Positions 15,631-24,986 of a stretch of 64,000 nt of DNA are shown here, piece after piece (positions within the stretch are counted from its first letter, which is position 1; each line of letters opens with the position of its first letter). Below the pieces are notes generated by a model. That model saw only the letters and a list, made by a program, of their open reading frames with translations, did not search any database and was not told where the DNA came from. The DNA comes from an uncultured Shewanella sp. (GTDB lineage Bacteria; Pseudomonadota; Gammaproteobacteria; Enterobacterales; Shewanellaceae), in NCBI GenBank assembly GCA_947503555.1, contig CANNEE010000009.1, positions 62,001 to 126,000 of the forward strand, in the 5' to 3' direction. A program made the translations under genes and the position numbers.

Positions 15631-16665
15631 CTAGCTGACAGGAAAGTCCTTGGCCTTGATCAACATAATGACAGTCCTCTGCCCTACTGGCACCTTAGTA
15701 TTGGGAAATACGATGGACTCGCTATCATGTTCAACTTTCACCTCTTGACCACCTTCTTTGGCCAAAATATACCCCTTAGGGAAAGCAGTGAAGTTTTCGA
15801 CATCATTGGCAAAGGTAAATTCAAAGTCTTCAAAGTTTTTATTAATCACGCGACACACCTGATACAAATTCAGGCTATCGGCATCAAACTCACCCAACTC
15901 TAAAGGCTGGGCTGTAATCAAACGAGTTAACATCTCATTGGTGGCAATGAAACGTGTCATATCGTTCTGCCCCATAGGGAAAACTTTACCTAGCTCTATG
16001 GTGAAGGCATCAGCGTGGTAGTTCTCCGATGAGAAGTAACTAAAGGTCGTTGTCGATTCGTGGTGAAATAGTATGGTTTTTATGCCGCAAGCACCTAAAA
16101 ACATCATCTGCTCACCGCTAAAGTCGCGCCCAGGGCGATGGGGGTAGATAGCAAACTTTTCATGTTTAGAGCCGCGAATCGCAGTATGAAGATCGTAATG
16201 AATACGATGACGTCCCTCTTCGACATCCTTAAAAAAGCGGTCAACATATTGCTCTAATTTCTTAGCGCGAATACGCTCAGGGTTAACCAGTCCAGGCGCA
16301 CTTGAATGCGCCCCACTAAATAGGCGATTCATATTCTCTTCTACAAAACGTGTGCCGTTATGAATCGCTGGCGGGTTCCCAATAAGGAACATCACTCGCT
16401 GCTTTAGGTTGATCTCTTGCTTAAGAATTTTACTGATCAAGCCATTACAGATTTCTATCGGTGCGGTTTCGTTACCGTGAACAGCACAGGATAAAACGAT
16501 ATCCTTTCCCTGCTCGATTTCTGGCTCAAATACAATCACACCAGTATCCCAAACATGAACTTGGGTGTGATTATCGAGAGTAAAAGAAAAAGCGTCAGAA
16601 ATGCTTTGAGGGTTGGCTAAAGTGAAAGCTAAAAAGTCGTGAGAATCCATTAGTGCTTGTGACAC
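15631..16665 (-). CDS. astE: Succinylglutamate desuccinylase
   Basis: A protein of 344 residues of the M14-like AstE/aspartoacylase family, which hydrolyses N-succinylglutamate to succinate and glutamate in the last step of the arginine succinyltransferase pathway. Zinc ligands are visible in [12 protein letters not shown] and in [11 protein letters not shown], and the catalytic glutamate probably lies in the [15 protein letters not shown] block. Length is the family's usual size. Unlike E. coli, where astE closes the astCADBE operon, it stands alone here between the bkd operon and a MITE, as is common in Shewanella-type genomes. Confidence 0.93.
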   Translation of the reverse strand: MSQALMDSHDFLAFTLANPQSISDAFSFTLDNHTQVHVWDTGVIVFEPEIEQGKDIVLSCAVHGNETAPIEICNGLISKILKQEINLKQRVMFLIGNPPAIHNGTRFVEENMNRLFSGAHSSAPGLVNPERIRAKKLEQYVDRFFKDVEEGRHRIHYDLHTAIRGSKHEKFAIYPHRPGRDFSGEQMMFLGACGIKTILFHHESTTTFSYFSSENYHADAFTIELGKVFPMGQNDMTRFIATNEMLTRLITAQPLELGEFDADSLNLYQVCRVINKNFEDFEFTFANDVENFTAFPKGYILAKEGGQEVKVEHDSESIVFPNTKVPVGQRTVIMLIKAKDFPVS

Positions 16666-16816
16666 AAAAACTCCTTAATACGCGCTAACGTCGTTATTTT
16701 TGTCGCGAGTTTAATCAAGTAAAACACCTTGAGTCACTCGGCGATCTTTATAATTGGCGGCGATTTTATCATAAGTCGATGTTAAGTGCAGACTTATCAT
16801 CTTAGACCAGTTATTA

Positions 16817-17080
16817 GGGGCTGTTGATCTTTCAAGGTTATTTTTGAAGCAGTTTACAGCGTGCTTAAACAAGGCAGAGCTTGTGCGGTGTAGTTATTCT
16901 ACATAAATGAGCGATAACGCAGTAGAAGTGCGCTGTAAACGCTGCCCTTCGGGCGCGATTCAATGACATTTTCTCTTTGTTGAACGAGAATTTACTTAGA
17001 TTGCTAAGCTTCACCTCGTTCGCCGCGATAAAATGGCATTGACTGAGCGCAAAAACTAATCAGCAAAGATCAACAGCCCC
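16817..17080. mobile_element. MITE, 264 bp, 16-bp perfect terminal inverted repeats flanked by TA
   Basis: The element starts GGGGCTGTTGATCTTT and ends with its exact reverse complement AAAGATCAACAGCCCC. A TA dinucleotide lies directly outside each end (16815-16816 and 17081-17082). There is no open reading frame of note inside. This is the structure of a non-autonomous miniature element, and TA target duplication fits IS630/Tc1-type transposases. A decayed partial copy lies at 8087-8222. It fills most of the gap between astE and the efflux operon. Confidence 0.85.
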
Positions 17081-17096
17081 TAGGCCACACATACAA

Positions 17097-17123
17097 AAAT
17101 GGAGCACTCTGTGTGCTCCATTT
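17097..17123 (-). terminator. Rho-independent terminator after the RND efflux operon
   Basis: AAATGGAGCAC, 5-base loop, GTGCTCCATTT, followed on the minus strand by further T. It lies 28 bp beyond the efflux pump stop. Confidence 0.8.
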
Positions 17124-17151
17124 ACTATTGCTCATCTGTTAGCAACAAAAC

Positions 17152-20100
17152 CTATTTATGATTTTGTGCAAGCTGAGCCTCTAGCTCTTTGGCTACCGCT
17201 TCAGGCGAACCAGAATGGCGCGCAAATACCGAATAGGCGACAGGGATCACTAACAGAGTAAATATGGTCGCAAGCAAAATACCTGATAGCACAACCACAC
17301 CTATAACAAAGCGGGTTTCCGCACCTGCTCCCGCAGCCATTACTAGAGGCACAGCTCCTGCGGCCGTGGTGATGCCTGTCATCAAAATTGGGCGTAAACG
17401 TTGACTCGAGGCTTCAACAATGGCCAGGGTAAACTCAACACCTTTATCCCTTAACTGATTGGCAAATTCGACAATCAAAATACCATTTTTCGCCGCTAAG
17501 CCCACCAGCATGATAATGCCAATTTCACTATAGATATTGAGACTTTGGCCTGTCAGTTCAAGACCAACTAACGCACCTAAGGTCGCCAAAGGCACTGTCA
17601 GCATGATCACCATAGGGTGAATATAGCTTTCAAACTGAGCGGCTAACACCAGAAAAACGATACCCAAAGCCAGTACAAACACAAAATACATAGAGCTACC
17701 CGACTCTTGGTAATCTTGTGATTGCCCTTTGTAACTAATCAGTGCTTCAGCTGGCAAATGTTCATCGGCCAAGGCATTAAGGTAATCAAGGGCTTCACCA
17801 AGCGTATAGCCATCGGCTAGATTGGCCTCTAGGGTTATAGCACGCATACGGTTATAGCGATTAAGCTGACTGGCATCGGCAAACTCTTCCACGGCAACGA
17901 GATTCGATAATGGAATAAGCTCACCACTTCTATCTGACTTCACATAGAGGTTTTGCAGATCCGTCGCTGTATTTTGATTATCTCTATTACCTTCGATAAT
18001 CACATCATACTCTTCGCCATCACGCATAAAGGTAGTCACTAGGCGAGAACCGAGCATAGACTCAAGCGTACGGCCGATATGGGAAATCGACACACCAAGA
18101 TCGGCGGCTCTGTCTCGATCAATCACCACTCTTAATTGCGGTTTAGTCTCTTTATAGTCATGATCGAGTCCAACCAACATAGGGCTATCGGCGGCTTTTT
18201 CTATCATGATGTCACGCCATTGAGCCAATGTTTCATAGCTTGGCCCACCAATCACAAAGCGAACAGGCTTACCCACGCCTCGACCAAAGGCTTGACGCAT
18301 CACTGGAAACGCTCTTACACCGGCCAAGTCACTTAGGCGCTTGCGAATATCACCCATAATGGCAAAAGCACTACGTCTCGTTGACCAGTCTTCCAATACG
18401 ATAATCGCCATACCGTTGGAGAAATTAGCGCTGCGACCAAAGCTTCGTGGCGCCCTAATAAGCAAGCGTTTCACTTCTCCAGCTTCAACCAAGGGCATAA
18501 GACGGTTTTCGATCTCATCCATATAGTCCTTAATATACTCAAAGCTCGCTCCTTGAGGACCATTGACGATAAGGAACATAGAGCCCCTATCTTCACGAGG
18601 CGCAAACTCTTTTGGCACCTTATTGACCAAGAAATAACTTGCAGCCAATGCCATCACAACTATGCTGGAAACCAAAATCGGATGTGCAATTCCCTTCGCC
18701 AACGTTTTACGATACACACTCGCTAAGGCGCCCATGCCTGCATCCACTTTTTTGACCAACCAAGAGTCATGCTCAGCTCCACGAAGCACCTTAGAACACA
18801 TCATAGGACTCAAGGTTAAAGCGGTAATACTAGAGAAAATTACCGCTGCACTCATGGTCACGGCGAACTCTTTAAACAGTTTTCCTAAATCCCCCTCAAT
18901 AAAGGTGATAGGGAGGAAAACCGCTATCAATACCAGAGTCGTTGCAACGACCGCAAAAGCAACTTCCCTTGCACCTAAAAACGCAGCTTTTAAAGGTGGC
19001 TCGCCCTCTTCGATTCTTCTATGAATATTTTCAAGCATCACGATGGCATCATCTACCACCATACCGATGGCAAGGATCATCGCCAGCAGTGTCAATAAGT
19101 TAATGGTGTAACCTAGGGCATAGAGCACGATAAAGGTACCAAGCAAGGATACTGGCACTGTCACCGCAGGAATCAACATGGCGCGAACGCTACCTAAGAA
19201 CAGATAGATCACCACGATAACCAAACACATGGCTATTATCAGTGTCTGGTAAACTTCCTTTATCGAAGCTTCGATAAACACTGAGCTGTCATAGGAGCGT
19301 TTAATCTCCATACCTGCAGGTAATGTTGGGTTAATCTGATCCACGAGTTTGTTAGCTGCGCGTGCTACATCTAGCGTATTTGCAGTTGACTGCTTAGTGA
19401 CACCCAGACCAATCATAGCTTCACGGTTACCGCGGAACATGATCCTTTCTTCTTCGGCGCCAATCTCTACCTTAGCCACATCACCAAGCTTAACCAGATA
19501 ACCGTCATCACCTTGAGTTAAGACGAGGTTTTCAAAATCCTTTGCAGTGCGAAAGCTTCGCTCTAACCTAACGGTAAAGTGACGCTCTTTGGACTCAATA
19601 GAGCCAGCAGGTAACTCTACGTTTTGCGAGCGAAGACTTGATTCCACATCGGCCACGGTGAGATTACGGGCAGCAAGTGCTTGTCTATCTATCCATACAC
19701 GCATGGCGTAAACACGGCCACCACCAATACGAATATTGGCCACGCCATCAATCACAGAAAACCTATCGACTAAATAGCGGCGAGCATAGTCTGTCAGCTC
19801 AATGGTGCTCATCTGGTTAGAAACAAGGTTTAACCACATGATCACTTCGCTGCTACCGTTAGCTTTTTGCACCTCAGGGGGATCAGCTTCTTCAGGTAGA
19901 TTATTGAGTAACCCAGAGACTCTATCGCGCACATCATTAGCAGCCGCCTCGATATCACGGCTAATATCGAACTCCAAGGTGACTGACGAGCGTCCATCAC
20001 TGCTCGATGAGCTGATATTTTTAATCCCTTCGACGCCAGAAATTCTATCCTCAATTAATTGAGTAATACGGCTTTCAACCACTGACGCACTCGCACCACG

Positions 20101-20253
20101 ATAGTTGGTGCTAATAGAAACAACCGGCGGATCGATATTGGGATATTCACGTAGCGGCAGCTTATCGAAGGAGACAAGACCAAAAGCGATAAGCAACAGG
20201 CTAATAACCGAAGCAAATACCGGACGTTTAACTGAAATATCGGTCAATATCAT
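17152..20253 (-). CDS. RND multidrug efflux pump inner-membrane transporter (HAE1 family)
   Basis: A protein of 1033 residues, the proton-driven pump of a tripartite efflux system. The two-fold RND architecture is clear: a first membrane helix (VFASVISLLLIAFGLVSF), a large periplasmic loop, a block of helices from about 335 to 540, a second large loop and a second helix block from about 850 to 1015. Helix 4 carries the proton-relay aspartates in IGMVVDDAIVMLENIHRR. The start MILTDISVKRPVFASV is typical. It overlaps the stop of the adaptor gene by 4 bases, so the two are one operon. No outer-membrane channel gene is present; a TolC-like protein encoded elsewhere would be needed. The substrate cannot be deduced. 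Confidence 0.95.
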   Translation of the reverse strand: MILTDISVKRPVFASVISLLLIAFGLVSFDKLPLREYPNIDPPVVSISTNYRGASASVVESRITQLIEDRISGVEGIKNISSSSSDGRSSVTLEFDISRDIEAAANDVRDRVSGLLNNLPEEADPPEVQKANGSSEVIMWLNLVSNQMSTIELTDYARRYLVDRFSVIDGVANIRIGGGRVYAMRVWIDRQALAARNLTVADVESSLRSQNVELPAGSIESKERHFTVRLERSFRTAKDFENLVLTQGDDGYLVKLGDVAKVEIGAEEERIMFRGNREAMIGLGVTKQSTANTLDVARAANKLVDQINPTLPAGMEIKRSYDSSVFIEASIKEVYQTLIIAMCLVIVVIYLFLGSVRAMLIPAVTVPVSLLGTFIVLYALGYTINLLTLLAMILAIGMVVDDAIVMLENIHRRIEEGEPPLKAAFLGAREVAFAVVATTLVLIAVFLPITFIEGDLGKLFKEFAVTMSAAVIFSSITALTLSPMMCSKVLRGAEHDSWLVKKVDAGMGALASVYRKTLAKGIAHPILVSSIVVMALAASYFLVNKVPKEFAPREDRGSMFLIVNGPQGASFEYIKDYMDEIENRLMPLVEAGEVKRLLIRAPRSFGRSANFSNGMAIIVLEDWSTRRSAFAIMGDIRKRLSDLAGVRAFPVMRQAFGRGVGKPVRFVIGGPSYETLAQWRDIMIEKAADSPMLVGLDHDYKETKPQLRVVIDRDRAADLGVSISHIGRTLESMLGSRLVTTFMRDGEEYDVIIEGNRDNQNTATDLQNLYVKSDRSGELIPLSNLVAVEEFADASQLNRYNRMRAITLEANLADGYTLGEALDYLNALADEHLPAEALISYKGQSQDYQESGSSMYFVFVLALGIVFLVLAAQFESYIHPMVIMLTVPLATLGALVGLELTGQSLNIYSEIGIIMLVGLAAKNGILIVEFANQLRDKGVEFTLAIVEASSQRLRPILMTGITTAAGAVPLVMAAGAGAETRFVIGVVVLSGILLATIFTLLVIPVAYSVFARHSGSPEAVAKELEAQLAQNHK

Positions 20254-21332
20254 GCGGCTTGACCTTCTTGATAGATATTAAAGCTAAAATTCTCTTCGGT
20301 TTGCACCTTCACTTTATCGTTAGGTCTGACTTTGAGAATGCCACGGATAATCACCTGTTCATTGAGCTCAAGGCCATCGACCACTTCTACCCAACCCCGA
20401 GTTCTCAAGCCAATCTTAATTTGTTTTCGCTCGACCACATTCTCTTCATTGACAACATACACATAATGTCGCTTTTGAATGGGGATGATCGCCGACTCAG
20501 GCAGCAGCATAGCTTGCCTGCTCTGTTTAATCAGCTTAACCTTCATCAACATACCTGGCAGCAACAGGCCTTGCGGATTCGGCACTTGAGCTCGAACAAC
20601 AACGGCACGAGTCACAGGGTTAACGCGACTATCAATCGAGCTTACCTTACCCTTGAAAGTACGACCATCGTAGGCCACCGCCTCAGCAACGACTGTCTTG
20701 CCTATAGCCAGTTCCTGCAGAAAGCGTTCAGGTACACTAAAATCCAGTTTTATGGTTGAAATATCATCTAAGGTAGTAATTTCTGTATTGGGGCTGACCA
20801 AACTGCCCGAACTTATCAGTCTCAAACCCAATCGACCACTAAAGGGCGCGACAATAGCACGATCCGCTAATGCAGATTGCGCCTGCTCCAGCTCAGCTCT
20901 TGCGGTATCAATTTGAGTCTGTAGCCTATCGCGTTCAAGCTCGGCCACCGTCTGGCTGGTGACTAGGGACTGAATACGGTTATATTCACGGCGATTTTCA
21001 TCCACTTTAACCTTAGCGACCTTAACTCTCGCCTTAGCTTCTAAGTCATGAAGTTGCACCAATAAGTCCCCCTTCTTAACCGTATCTCCATCGTTAAAGT
21101 ACAGACCTGTGACTAGCTCAGTTACCTTAGGTGTAATGGTGACAGATTCAAAAGCTTTGCTGGTGCCAAGAGCTTCAACCTCATCTCGTACCTCAGCCAT
21201 GGCTGTTTTAACCACAACGACATTGGGAGTCGGTCTGACACGTGCTTTTTTCTGGGACTGAGCCGATGGCCAAAATTGATAGGCTGCGGCCGCGATTAGG
21301 GCAATGACAACGAGGGATAGGACTTTTTTCAT
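20250..21332 (-). CDS. RND efflux periplasmic adaptor (membrane fusion protein)
   Basis: A protein of 360 residues with an N-terminal signal anchor (VLSLVVIALIAAAAYQFWP), two halves of a lipoyl/barrel-sandwich domain (GDTVKKGDLLVQLHD near 101-115 and [17 protein letters not shown] near 163), an alpha-helical hairpin between them, and a beta-barrel region. It links the inner-membrane pump to an outer-membrane channel. No lipobox is seen, so it is membrane-anchored rather than lipidated. It is first in a two-gene operon; I see no divergent regulator gene beside it. Confidence 0.93.
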   Translation of the reverse strand: MKKVLSLVVIALIAAAAYQFWPSAQSQKKARVRPTPNVVVVKTAMAEVRDEVEALGTSKAFESVTITPKVTELVTGLYFNDGDTVKKGDLLVQLHDLEAKARVKVAKVKVDENRREYNRIQSLVTSQTVAELERDRLQTQIDTARAELEQAQSALADRAIVAPFSGRLGLRLISSGSLVSPNTEITTLDDISTIKLDFSVPERFLQELAIGKTVVAEAVAYDGRTFKGKVSSIDSRVNPVTRAVVVRAQVPNPQGLLLPGMLMKVKLIKQSRQAMLLPESAIIPIQKRHYVYVVNEENVVERKQIKIGLRTRGWVEVVDGLELNEQVIIRGILKVRPNDKVKVQTEENFSFNIYQEGQAA

Positions 21333-21499
21333 TAGCGTTATAGTTATCCAAATATAATCAATAAGGGATCTTATTGGCCATTAGTTTACTCATTGGTTAT
21401 CCAGCTTCAATCAGTTTTACTTTTACTTACAAATACTGCATAAGTTGCCACGTTTCTATTTTGGTCAATAGCACCTAAGTCGTCTATTTTTGGCACAAA

Positions 21500-21521
21500 A
21501 AAAGCGCCATAAGGCGCTTTT
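21500..21521 (-). terminator. Rho-independent terminator after bamC
   Basis: AAAAGCGCC-ATAA-GGCGCTTTT, a perfect 9-bp stem with T-run on the minus strand, 16 bp after the bamC stop. Confidence 0.85.
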
Positions 21522-21537
21522 CTATATCAAGAACAGG

Positions 21538-22638
21538 TTATCTTACACTACGTTCTTGCTGCATCTGCTCTGTAAGTGAGTTATCTATTTGTTTGATAAT
21601 CTCAGCAGATAAAGGACTATCCGTACTGTCATGTAACACTATTTTGGTCTGATTGCTGTTGAGCGCTTCAACCAAAATACGATACTTACCCTCTTCTAGC
21701 GAGAAATCGGCATCACTCCATAATGAACTCCAGAAACCTGAGTCATTAGTAAAGTCGACACTGTACAAACCTTTTGTTTGGTCAAGATCAACAATCTCGA
21801 ATCCAAGCTCAGGTAACACAGTTCTTAAGCGATCCCAAACTTGAGCAAATTTTGCTTCGGCGACCCAGTAGACACTCTCTTCAGCTTGCTCAAGATTAAC
21901 GTCGATACCCATGCTGTCTCTGACTTTCTTCGCCTTGAGCGCTTGTTGACGTTTCAGACCAATATACTGAATTGCATTATTGAGCATATCAACGGTAAAG
22001 CGGCGCTTATCTTCACCAGTCAATAACACCTCTTGTACCTTGTCATTAGCAATCTCTTCATGATCAACTAATGTCATCGCTATGCTGCCGCTACGTCCAT
22101 GGGCACGAACTGAGACATCAAAACGATAGCGTTGGCGTAGGCGATAGACTGTGTCACTGCCCCACAAGCTAGACTCTAGTACCTCTTCATTTTCAATCCA
22201 GTTTGTTTCAATAACACCAGCTTGATAATCTTCTAAGCTAATGCCGTACTGATTTTGATTTAAAAATGCCTTAAGTACACTGAATATCTCTTGCTTAAGA
22301 TCGGCATCAGTATCAATAGACTCAATGACAACACGAATACCATCGCCACTGTCTTCTACTCGAGTACCTTGCGCCATAGGCAAAACCTGTAATGGCGGGC
22401 GAATATCTAGATTTTCACCGATAAGCTGAGGATTGGCTTTAGCACCAAGCGCAGGAATTTTGTATTCCTGACTATAATTCGGCTGTTTAAGCCCTTCAGG
22501 AATAATCAGTACTGCCGACGTTTCAGCGTTAGTATCTTTACCATACTTAACAACATCATTAGCCTGCCTTCTGTCCAACGGCGTACTACAAGCTGATACA
22601 GCCATAACCAGCATCAAAGGTGTTACTTTTTTTAGCAT
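21538..22638 (-). CDS. bamC: Outer-membrane assembly lipoprotein BamC (NlpB)
   Basis: A lipoprotein of 366 residues; the signal peptide ends in a lipobox VSAC with Cys17 as the lipidated residue. BamC belongs to the BAM complex that folds beta-barrel proteins into the outer membrane. The unstructured N-terminus and two helix-grip domains (about 100-215 and 240-345) fit the family and its length. It lies 3 bp after dapA on the same strand, the classical dapA-bamC pair of gammaproteobacteria. Confidence 0.93.
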   Translation of the reverse strand: MLKKVTPLMLVMAVSACSTPLDRRQANDVVKYGKDTNAETSAVLIIPEGLKQPNYSQEYKIPALGAKANPQLIGENLDIRPPLQVLPMAQGTRVEDSGDGIRVVIESIDTDADLKQEIFSVLKAFLNQNQYGISLEDYQAGVIETNWIENEEVLESSLWGSDTVYRLRQRYRFDVSVRAHGRSGSIAMTLVDHEEIANDKVQEVLLTGEDKRRFTVDMLNNAIQYIGLKRQQALKAKKVRDSMGIDVNLEQAEESVYWVAEAKFAQVWDRLRTVLPELGFEIVDLDQTKGLYSVDFTNDSGFWSSLWSDADFSLEEGKYRILVEALNSNQTKIVLHDSTDSPLSAEIIKQIDNSLTEQMQQERSVR

Positions 22639-22641
22639 TAA

Positions 22642-23526
22642 TTATTTAACCTCAATATGAGCACTTTGCATCGCTTCTATCAACTGACCATGAAACTCAT
22701 CAGAAAGTTCAGTTAAAGGTAAACGAATTTCTCCGTTGGCGATCAACCCCATGCGATGGGCGGCCCACTTAACAGGAATAGGATTCGCTTCTAAAAACAG
22801 TGTGGTGTATAGCTGTCTTAGCGGTAAATCAAGCTCTGTAGCGCTATTAGCGTCACCCGATAGTGCCGCATCGCACATCGCCTTAAACGCTTTGGGAGCG
22901 ATATTATTTGCAACCGAAATAACACCATTACCACCGAGCAACAAAAACTCTTTTGCCGTACCGTCGTCACCGCTATAAAGCTTAAATTCATCACCACATA
23001 GGCTTCTTAGCTGCTCGACACGAGCAAGATCGCCAGTAGCTTCTTTTACCCCAATGATGTTGGAGACGTTAGCGAGTTCAGCTACGGTTTCGGGCAACAT
23101 ATCGACTGAGGTGCGCCCTGGCACATTGTATAGGATTTGCGGAATATCAGTGGCTGCGGCAACAGCCTTATAGTGAGCAATAAGCCCTTTAGGACTTGGC
23201 TTATTGTAATAAGGTGTGACACCTAGCATGGCATCAACACCAACCTTTGATAAGGCCTTAGTTAAGGAGATTGCTTCGGCTGTCGCATTGGCACCATTAC
23301 CGCCAATCACAGGTAATCGACCCGCGGCAAACTTAACCGTTTGTGCTACGACATTAATATGTTCATCACAAGGCAATGTAGCAGACTCACCTGTCGTCCC
23401 TACAGCGACTATGGCATCTGTACCTTGTTCGATATGAAATTCTACTAAACGCTCAAGACTGGTATAATCGACTGAGCCATCCGCCAACATTGGCGTGATT
23501 AAGGCTACGATGCTTCCGTTTATCAT
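22642..23526 (-). CDS. dapA: 4-hydroxy-tetrahydrodipicolinate synthase
   Basis: A protein of 294 residues that condenses pyruvate with aspartate semialdehyde, the first step of the lysine and diaminopimelate branch. Visible motifs are [10 protein letters not shown], the [10 protein letters not shown] segment carrying the proton-relay tyrosine, and the Schiff-base lysine in [11 protein letters not shown]. Size and start ([13 protein letters not shown]) match the family. It is co-transcribed with bamC and divergent from gcvR. Confidence 0.97.
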   Translation of the reverse strand: MINGSIVALITPMLADGSVDYTSLERLVEFHIEQGTDAIVAVGTTGESATLPCDEHINVVAQTVKFAAGRLPVIGGNGANATAEAISLTKALSKVGVDAMLGVTPYYNKPSPKGLIAHYKAVAAATDIPQILYNVPGRTSVDMLPETVAELANVSNIIGVKEATGDLARVEQLRSLCGDEFKLYSGDDGTAKEFLLLGGNGVISVANNIAPKAFKAMCDAALSGDANSATELDLPLRQLYTTLFLEANPIPVKWAAHRMGLIANGEIRLPLTELSDEFHGQLIEAMQSAHIEVK

Positions 23527-23694
23527 CTGACTTCCCCAAGATTTCAGGATTCGCTATGGTACTTTCGCCGACCAGTAATGACAAGCATTAGTGGGGCTCT
23601 CAAATGGATTTGTTTATGTTAGCATTATCGCCCGCACAAAAACTTGCCTAAATTGGCCGTTTTTCGTTCTTTCAATTAAAAATGAGGATAATTC

Positions 23695-24255
23695 ATGACC
23701 AACTATCTGGTGGTTACTGCAATGGGAGCCGATCGCCCCGGTATTATCAGTAAGCTAGCTAGGATAGCCAGTGACTGTGACTGCGATATTGTTGACAGTC
23801 GAATGGCGCTTTTCGGTAACGAATTTACCCTGATTATGATGCTATCAGGCCCTTGGTCGGCCATCACCAAATTTGAGAGCAGCTTTCCACAATTAAGTGT
23901 GGGCTTAGAGTTAATGACAGTGATGAAGCGTACTTCTAAGCATACGGCTCAGCATTTTGTCTCACGCCTAGAAATCACCTTCAATGGTAAAGACCAACGC
24001 GGCACCATGAAACGTCTAACTCAATTCCTTGATGAACGCTCGCTAGATTTAGCTGCCCTGCGCTCTCATGCAGAAGGAACCGATGAAGAGTCAACCTGCG
24101 AACAAACGCAAACAGTGATTCTCACCATCAATATTCCACCTAAAGTGGAGCTAGAAAAACTTGAAGCTAGCATTCAAGAGCTGGCCGCAGATATGTCACT
24201 GAACTGCAGCATTAGACGTATGTTAGATATTGAACATCCAGAATTAAACGATTAA
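23695..24255 (+). CDS. gcvR: GcvR-type ACT-domain regulator
   Basis: A protein of 186 residues with two ACT domains (MTNYLVVTAMGADRPGIISKLA at the start; RLEITFNGKDQRGTMKRLTQFL from about 92). In E. coli GcvR binds glycine and blocks GcvA activation of the glycine cleavage genes. It has no DNA-binding domain itself. It stands directly before bcp and divergent from dapA, the same neighbourhood as in E. coli, which supports the name. Confidence 0.88.
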   Translation: MTNYLVVTAMGADRPGIISKLARIASDCDCDIVDSRMALFGNEFTLIMMLSGPWSAITKFESSFPQLSVGLELMTVMKRTSKHTAQHFVSRLEITFNGKDQRGTMKRLTQFLDERSLDLAALRSHAEGTDEESTCEQTQTVILTINIPPKVELEKLEASIQELAADMSLNCSIRRMLDIEHPELND

Positions 24256-24334
24256 GCCAATCGTTTATTCTTATTACGCTAACTTAATTCTCTATGGCAG
24301 GATAGCTAACAATAATAAATGAGGACGGATTAAC

Positions 24335-24802
24335 ATGAATACACTACAAGCTGGCGATAAGGCTCCTGATTTCAGCCTGCAAAACCAATTTGATGAAACA
24401 GTCTCCTTAAGTGAAACCCTTAAGTCTGGGCCTGTACTTGTCTATTTTTATCCAAAGGCATCAACGCCGGGCTGTACAGTACAAGCTTGTGGCTTACGAG
24501 ATAGTAAACCAGAGCTAGATAATCTAGCTGTGACAGTGCTAGGGATCAGTCCTGATCCAGTAAAAAAGTTGGCTCGATTTGCCGAGAAACAAGCACTTAA
24601 CTTTTCGCTACTCAGTGATGAAGACCACGCTATCGCCGATGCCTTTGGTGTCTGGGGTGAAAAGAAGTTTATGGGCAAAGTCTTTGATGGCATCCATAGA
24701 TTGAGTTTTCTTATCAATCAAGACGGTACTATTGAGCACTTATTCAACAAGTTCAAAACCAAAGAGCACCATGATGTGGTGTTAAACTTTCTTAATAAGT
24801 AA
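24335..24802 (+). CDS. bcp: Thiol peroxidase Bcp (atypical 2-Cys peroxiredoxin)
   Basis: A protein of 155 residues with a thioredoxin fold that reduces hydrogen and organic peroxides. The peroxidatic cysteine is in TPGCTVQACGLRD and the resolving cysteine is five residues later (C-x4-C), as in the Bcp/PrxQ group. GDKAPDFSLQNQ at the start is the usual N-terminus. A good ribosome binding site (GAGGACG) precedes the ATG. It follows gcvR by about 80 bp. Confidence 0.95.
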   Translation: MNTLQAGDKAPDFSLQNQFDETVSLSETLKSGPVLVYFYPKASTPGCTVQACGLRDSKPELDNLAVTVLGISPDPVKKLARFAEKQALNFSLLSDEDHAIADAFGVWGEKKFMGKVFDGIHRLSFLINQDGTIEHLFNKFKTKEHHDVVLNFLNK

Positions 24803-24813
24803 AGCTTCACCTT

Positions 24814-24838
24814 GAGTGCTAGCAATACCCTAGCACTC
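24814..24838 (+). terminator. Terminator-like hairpin after bcp
   Basis: GAGTGCTAG, 7-base loop, CTAGCACTC: a perfect 9-bp stem 12 bp after the bcp stop. The T-run that follows is weak (TTGT). Confidence 0.55.
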
Positions 24839-24986
24839 TTGTATGACAACTTCCGCATCATTATTTTCTCGAATTCAGTGCAAACTTCACAATCCTGACT
24901 AAGCTAAGATTAAAGCTAAGTTCTGGCGCCACTTATCTAGCAGCCTATGCACTTAGCTTTATAAATTAACAGCTAGGAATGCTGGA

